Source: Halorhodospira sp.
Lineage (GTDB): Bacteria > Pseudomonadota > Gammaproteobacteria > Nitrococcales > Halorhodospiraceae
Length of the DNA: 10,383 bases
Direction: 5' to 3'
Assembly (NCBI GenBank): GCA_007127935.1
Contig: SKYL01000256.1
Location: forward strand, 1 to 10,383
A model generated the notes under the pieces. That model made no database searches and had not been told where the DNA came from. It was given only the letters and a program-made list of their open reading frames with translations. The first letter of the stretch is position 1, and the number at the start of each line of letters is the position of its first letter. Below are positions 7,707 to 10,383 of this stretch, one piece after another. The position numbers were made by a program, and so were the translations under genes.

Positions 7707-8192
7707 ATGAAGGGCGACAAGAAGGTAATCGAATACTTGAACCGTGGGCTTCGCAAGGAGCTGACGGCCATCAGCCAGTACTTCCTCCACTCCCGTCTGG
7801 CCGACGACTGGGGCTTCGCCAAGCTCTCGAAGAAGGAGTATGAGGAGTCCATCGACGAGATGCATCACGCGGATCAGTTCATTCAGCGCATTCTATTCCT
7901 GGGCGGGCTCCCCAACCTTCAGGAGTTGGAGAAGCTGCGGATCGGTGAAAACGTCCGTGAGGTCTTCGAGTGTGATCTGGCCGGCGAGTACGACGGCCTG
8001 GAGTTGTACCGGGAGGCGGCCGCCTACTGCGACTCGGTGAAGGACTTTGCCACCCGGGAGCTCTTCGTCAAGATCATCGCGGACGAGGAGGGCCATGTGG
8101 ATTGGCTGGAGACCCAGTTGGATCTGATGAACCGGGTCGGGGAGCAGAACTATCTGCAAACCTTGATGGGAGAAGACGGCGAGTCCGAGTAA
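7707..8192 (+). CDS. bfr: Bacterioferritin (heme-containing ferritin)
   Basis: Bfr forms 24-subunit shells that oxidise Fe(II) at a di-iron site and store it as a ferric mineral, with heme between subunit pairs. The 161 residues align end to end with E. coli Bfr (158). Ferroxidase ligands are Glu18, Glu51, His54, Glu94, Glu127 and His130, all at E. coli numbering. The heme ligand Met52 is present (SIDEMHHAD), so this is a heme-binding, catalytically competent subunit. The N-terminus MKGDKKVIEYLN is typical. A strong AGGAGG lies six bases before the ATG, consistent with high expression. Position 46, a histidine tied to internal iron movement in E. coli, is Glu here. The gene pairs with bfd upstream and converges on hemJ downstream, whose pathway makes the heme it binds. 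The family can form homopolymers; no second subunit gene is in view. Confidence 0.97.
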   Translation: MKGDKKVIEYLNRGLRKELTAISQYFLHSRLADDWGFAKLSKKEYEESIDEMHHADQFIQRILFLGGLPNLQELEKLRIGENVREVFECDLAGEYDGLELYREAAAYCDSVKDFATRELFVKIIADEEGHVDWLETQLDLMNRVGEQNYLQTLMGEDGESE

Positions 8193-8203
8193 GCCACCGT
8201 GGC

Positions 8204-8244
8204 GAGCCCCGGTGAGCCCCGGGCGATACCGATGAGGTGTCGCC
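8204..8244. terminator. Stem-loop and short tandem repeat between convergent bfr and hemJ
   Basis: GGCGATACC (8222-8230) and GGTGTCGCC (8236-8244) form a 9-bp stem with one wobble pair and a GATGA loop. Just before it a 10-base unit occurs twice in tandem (8204-8213 and 8214-8223, nine of ten bases identical). It lies between two convergent stops, where a bidirectional transcript end is expected. Neither side has a U-tract, so it may instead protect 3' ends after Rho-dependent termination. Confidence 0.4.
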
Positions 8245-8250
8245 AGGGCG

Positions 8251-8676
8251 CTAGAACGGTTTGATGACGGCCAGTACGACCGCCGCCACCAACGCCAGCA
8301 CCGGAAGTTCATTGAAGACCCGGTACCAGACGTGGCTGCGGCGGTTGCGGTCCTCGGCGAAGGCCTTCAGGAGCCGGCCGCAGTAGAGGTGGTAGGCGAT
8401 CAGCAGGGCCACCACCGTCAGCTTTGCGTGGAGCCACCCTTGTTCCAGGAATCCGGGTACCAGGTAGAGAAGCCAAGCGCCTAATGCCACCGTGGCGATG
8501 GCGCTGGGGTTCATGATGCCCCGGTAGAGTTTGCGCTCCATGATCTTGAACCGCTCGATGTCGGCGGTGCCGTCCGCCATAGCGTGGTAGACGAAGAGGC
8601 GGGGCAGATAAAAGAGAGCGGCAAACCAAGTGACCACGGCCACGATGTGGAACGCCTTGATCCACAAGTACAACAT
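8251..8676 (-). CDS. hemJ: Protoporphyrinogen IX oxidase HemJ
   Basis: HemJ (formerly UPF0093, CopD-like) is an inner-membrane protein that oxidises protoporphyrinogen IX to protoporphyrin IX, the step before iron insertion in heme synthesis. It replaces HemG or HemY in many proteobacteria. The 141 residues equal the usual family size (about 140-150). Four hydrophobic segments lie at roughly 5-25, 58-74, 82-102 and 124-138. Family features are His10 and Trp17 in KAFHIVAVVTWFAALFYLPR, RLFVYH, MERKLYRGIMNP and WLHAKL. The ATG at 8676 has a GGGAG about nine bases upstream. The gene diverges from argC, an association also known in Pseudomonas. Being convergent with bfr, it is not cotranscribed with it. 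Name confidence is high, since copper-resistance CopD proteins are longer. Confidence 0.92.
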   Translation of the reverse strand: MLYLWIKAFHIVAVVTWFAALFYLPRLFVYHAMADGTADIERFKIMERKLYRGIMNPSAIATVALGAWLLYLVPGFLEQGWLHAKLTVVALLIAYHLYCGRLLKAFAEDRNRRSHVWYRVFNELPVLALVAAVVLAVIKPF

Positions 8677-8720
8677 GTCTGAACTCTCCCTGAAGGTGTG
8701 GGAAGGTGGCGCCGCGGCTC

Positions 8721-8726
8721 ATTGTA
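8721..8726 (-). promoter_or_regulatory. Possible -10 element for hemJ
   Basis: Read on the minus strand, this is TACAAT, five of six matches to the -10 consensus, 45 bases before the hemJ start. No convincing -35 is seen at 15-18 bp upstream, so the call is tentative. Confidence 0.35.
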
Positions 8727-8760
8727 ACGTGGATGCCTCTTGCCCTGGCCCCAGGTTCCG

Positions 8761-8790
8761 TATGCAGCGTAATATATGCGACTTATAGCA
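8761..8790 (+). promoter_or_regulatory. AT-rich putative argC promoter region
   Basis: An island of low GC in the hemJ-argC divergent region carries two -10-like hexamers, TAATAT (8770-8775) and TATAGC (8784-8789). TATGC occurs twice, at 8761 and 8775. No good -35 is placed correctly for either. No E. coli-type ARG box is recognisable. Confidence 0.3.
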
Positions 8791-8800
8791 TGGCAGAGCC

Positions 8801-8825
8801 GCCTCGGCGTAAACACCGCCGGGGC
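8801..8825 (+). promoter_or_regulatory. GC-rich leader hairpin just before the argC ribosome site
   Basis: GCCTCGGCG (8801-8809) pairs with CGCCGGGGC (8817-8825) in a 9-bp stem with one wobble pair and a TAAACAC loop. It ends three bases before the GGAGG of argC (8829-8833). It could affect translation start or mRNA stability. No T-tract follows, so it is not a standard attenuator. Confidence 0.4.
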
Positions 8826-8837
8826 TTCGGAGGATGT

Positions 8838-9872
8838 ATGGTCGAGGTAGGGATCGTCGGCGGCACCGGCTATACCGGCATGGAGTTGTTGCGGCTGTTG
8901 GCCGGGCATCCGGGTGTGCGTGTGGCGGAGATTACCTCCCGGGGGGAGGCGGGTACCCGTATCGATGCCCTCTTTCCGGCATTGAGAAATCAGTTCGACT
9001 TGGAGTTCAGCGAGCCCGATGTTCAGCGGCTGTCGCGCTGGGACGTGATCTTCTTTGCCACCCCCAACGGTACCGCCATGCGGATGGCGCCGGCGTTGTT
9101 GGAGGCCGGTTGCCGGGTGATCGATCTCGGTGCCGATTTCCGGCTGCGTGACGCCGCCCAGTGGGCCGAGTGGTATGGGATGGAGCACGCTTGCCCGGAG
9201 CTGTTGGCGGAAGCCGCCTACGGGCTGACCGAAGTGAATCGGAGCGAGGTGGCCGGCGCCCGTCTAGTGGCCAATCCCGGGTGTTATCCGACGGCGGTGG
9301 GGCTGGGGTTGTTGCCGCTGCTGGAAGAGGGTGCCGTCGCGGCCGAGACCGTGGTGGCCGACTGTAAGTCCGGAGTCTCCGGGGCGGGGCGGGGCGCCCA
9401 GGTCGCTACGTTGTTTGCCGAGGTGAATGAGAGTTTCAAGGGGTACGGCGCCAGCGGCCACCGCCATCAGCCGGAGATCGAGCAGACCATTCGCACCCTA
9501 TGGCCTGATGCGCCCGCCGTGGTCTTTGTGCCGCATTTGGTGCCCATGAGCCGCGGTATGTTGGCGACACTCCATGTGCGCCTGGCCGACCCTTCCATCG
9601 ACTTGCAGCGTCTCTATGCGGCACGGTACCGGGATGAGCCGTTTGTGGATGTTTTGCCCCCCGGCAGCCATCCCGAGACGCGCTGGGTGCGCGGGACCAA
9701 TCTCTGCCACATCGGTATCCACCGGCCGGCCGGAGATGCGGGGCGGGCCGTGATCTTTTCGGCCATCGACAATCTGACCAAGGGCGCGGCGGGACAGGCG
9801 ATCCAGAACCTCAATCGCATGGTGGGGCTGGATGAGCGCGCCGGTTTGGAGGCGCCACCGACGTTGCCGTAA
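8838..9872 (+). CDS. argC: N-acetyl-gamma-glutamyl-phosphate reductase ArgC
   Basis: ArgC is the cytoplasmic NADPH-dependent enzyme that reduces N-acetylglutamyl phosphate to the semialdehyde, third step of arginine synthesis. The 344 residues equal the Pseudomonas type-1 ArgC length. The Rossmann motif GIVGGTGYTG is at residues 5-14. The catalytic Cys149 sits in VANPGCYPTA. The acid/base histidine is in the GHRHQPEI segment (His208 or His210). FVPHLVPMSRG and DNLTKGAAGQA complete the dimerisation and cofactor regions. The ATG at 8838 follows GGAGG by four bases and puts the Rossmann glycines where relatives have them. The frame is open back to 8706, but that stretch covers the promoter and hairpin and shows no homology. 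It is the only arginine gene here. erpA lies 82 bp downstream. Confidence 0.97.
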   Translation: MVEVGIVGGTGYTGMELLRLLAGHPGVRVAEITSRGEAGTRIDALFPALRNQFDLEFSEPDVQRLSRWDVIFFATPNGTAMRMAPALLEAGCRVIDLGADFRLRDAAQWAEWYGMEHACPELLAEAAYGLTEVNRSEVAGARLVANPGCYPTAVGLGLLPLLEEGAVAAETVVADCKSGVSGAGRGAQVATLFAEVNESFKGYGASGHRHQPEIEQTIRTLWPDAPAVVFVPHLVPMSRGMLATLHVRLADPSIDLQRLYAARYRDEPFVDVLPPGSHPETRWVRGTNLCHIGIHRPAGDAGRAVIFSAIDNLTKGAAGQAIQNLNRMVGLDERAGLEAPPTLP

Positions 9873-9904
9873 TCCGGTAGGAAGCCCTTGTAGTGCCGAC
9901 CGGC

Positions 9905-9926
9905 TGTTAGAATAGGATCAAGATCC
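9905..9926 (+). promoter_or_regulatory. Putative extended -10 promoter of erpA with overlapping inverted repeat
   Basis: TGTTAGAAT (9905-9913) is an extended -10 element with one mismatch to TGnTATAAT. TTGTAG upstream (9888) is only 14 bp away and is a poor -35. GGATC-AA-GATCC (9915-9926), a perfect 5-bp inverted repeat, falls on the expected start point and could be an operator. I see no match to the known IscR type 1 site. Confidence 0.45.
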
Positions 9927-9934
9927 AACCATCG

Positions 9935-9947
9935 ACCCCCGTGGGGT
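9935..9947 (+). promoter_or_regulatory. Small hairpin covering the erpA ribosome-binding site
   Basis: ACCCC (9935-9939) pairs with GGGGT (9943-9947) across a three-base loop. The GGGG at 9943-9946 is the only candidate Shine-Dalgarno sequence, eight bases before the erpA ATG, so the stem would hide it. A short stem like this may be fortuitous. Confidence 0.3.
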
Positions 9948-9954
9948 AAATGAT

Positions 9955-10323
9955 ATGACCGATGATGCAACCGTGGAGACCTTCGCACCCGCCAGCGATC
10001 TGTTGCGCCTCACGGACACAGCCGTGGCCAAGGTGCGCGAATTGATCGAGCAGGAGCAGAGCGATGGCCTCAAACTTCGTGTCTTTGTGACCGGTGGGGG
10101 CTGTTCCGGATTTCAGTACGGATTCGCCTTCGATGAGCGGGTGGCGGAGGACGACGCCGTCGTGGAGGCGGGTGACGTGCAGGTGGTGGTCGACCCGATG
10201 AGCGGCATGTACCTCACCGGCGCCGAGGTCGATTTCGTCAGCGGAATCGAGGGCGAGCAGTTTGTGATCCGCAACCCCAATGCCAACACCACGTGTGGCT
10301 GCGGTTCTTCCTTCTCCATCTGA
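9955..10323 (+). CDS. erpA: Iron-sulfur cluster insertion protein ErpA
   Basis: ErpA is an A-type carrier that delivers Fe-S clusters to apoproteins, including the IspG/IspH isoprenoid enzymes in E. coli. The 122-residue product is close to E. coli ErpA (114) and differs mainly by a longer N-terminus (residues 1-16). The three cluster cysteines are present: Cys50 in TGGGCSGFQYGF, and Cys114 and Cys116 in the C-terminal TTCGCGSSFSI. The VVDPMSGMYLTGAEVDF segment is typical of ErpA rather than IscA, as is the exact CGCGSSFSI ending. The start at 9955 is preferred because the next in-frame starts would cut into the fold. The gene follows argC but probably has its own promoter. The argC-erpA neighbourhood is known in Pseudomonas. 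Confidence 0.95.
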   Translation: MTDDATVETFAPASDLLRLTDTAVAKVRELIEQEQSDGLKLRVFVTGGGCSGFQYGFAFDERVAEDDAVVEAGDVQVVVDPMSGMYLTGAEVDFVSGIEGEQFVIRNPNANTTCGCGSSFSI

Positions 10324-10339
10324 AGCCCCAGTTTTGAGC

Positions 10340-10363
10340 GGCTCTTCGGTGGAGCCCTCTTAA
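10340..10363 (+). terminator. Weak stem-loop after erpA
   Basis: GGCTC (10340-10344) pairs with GAGCC (10352-10356) around a seven-base TTCGGTG loop, followed by CTCTTAA. It is placed 17 bases after the erpA stop as a terminator would be, but the stem is short and the T-rich part is poor. The remaining bases to the window end show no gene start. Confidence 0.35.
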
Positions 10364-10383
10364 GACGACACCCCGTGGTAGAC

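Noticed and set aside
6407..7852. Minus-strand open frame of 481 codons opposite ptsP, bfd and bfr
   Set aside because: It spans three real genes and their promoters, and its composition is typical of an antisense shadow.
8706..8837. N-terminal extension of argC from an upstream start
   Set aside because: It covers the promoter and leader hairpin and would put 44 residues before the Rossmann motif, unlike the family. A good ribosome site supports 8838.

Overview
The window is a GC-rich, densely packed piece of chromosome that looks like a gammaproteobacterium. The proteins resemble those of the Ectothiorhodospiraceae/Chromatiales or pseudomonad grade. This placement rests on close similarity to Escherichia coli and Pseudomonas orthologues recalled from memory, on the miaB-ybeZ-ybeY-corC-lnt type order, and on the HAD-rppH-ptsP and hemJ-argC-erpA pairings known from gammaproteobacteria. 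It is an inference and no search was run.

Layout. (1) Positions 1-3664 on the plus strand hold one tightly overlapping operon: the 3' part of a PhoH/YbeZ ATPase, the YbeY rRNA-maturation endonuclease, the CBS-domain protein CorC/YbeX and apolipoprotein N-acyltransferase Lnt. Each stop overlaps the next start. (2) A HAD-family phosphatase lies on the minus strand, 3676-4338. It converges on lnt with an 11-bp gap and diverges from rppH. (3) 4508-7324 on the plus strand holds rppH (RNA pyrophosphohydrolase) and ptsP (GAF domain plus Enzyme I of the nitrogen PTS), 9 bp apart. (4) 7404-8192 holds bfd and bfr, the ferredoxin and heme-containing ferritin that release and store iron. (5) hemJ (protoporphyrinogen oxidase) is on the minus strand, convergent with bfr and divergent from argC. 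(6) argC (arginine biosynthesis) and erpA (A-type Fe-S carrier) follow on the plus strand to 10323. The last 60 bases hold only a weak stem-loop.

Functionally, the first operon combines ribosome/RNA quality control (YbeZ, YbeY) with envelope functions (CorC, Lnt). The middle joins mRNA 5'-end decay to nitrogen-PTS signalling. In the right third, four of five consecutive genes (bfd, bfr, hemJ, erpA) deal with iron, heme or Fe-S clusters. No gap exceeds about 170 bp. There is no mobile element, tRNA, rRNA, CRISPR array or sign of horizontal transfer.

I looked for an undescribed system and did not find one. All twelve genes belong to recognised families and keep their key catalytic residues. 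What deserves a second look is smaller: putative operators and hairpins in front of bfd, argC and erpA, a Glu-to-Gly change next to the active cysteine of PtsP, a substitution at the position of a known iron-relay histidine in Bfr, and the clustering of iron genes.
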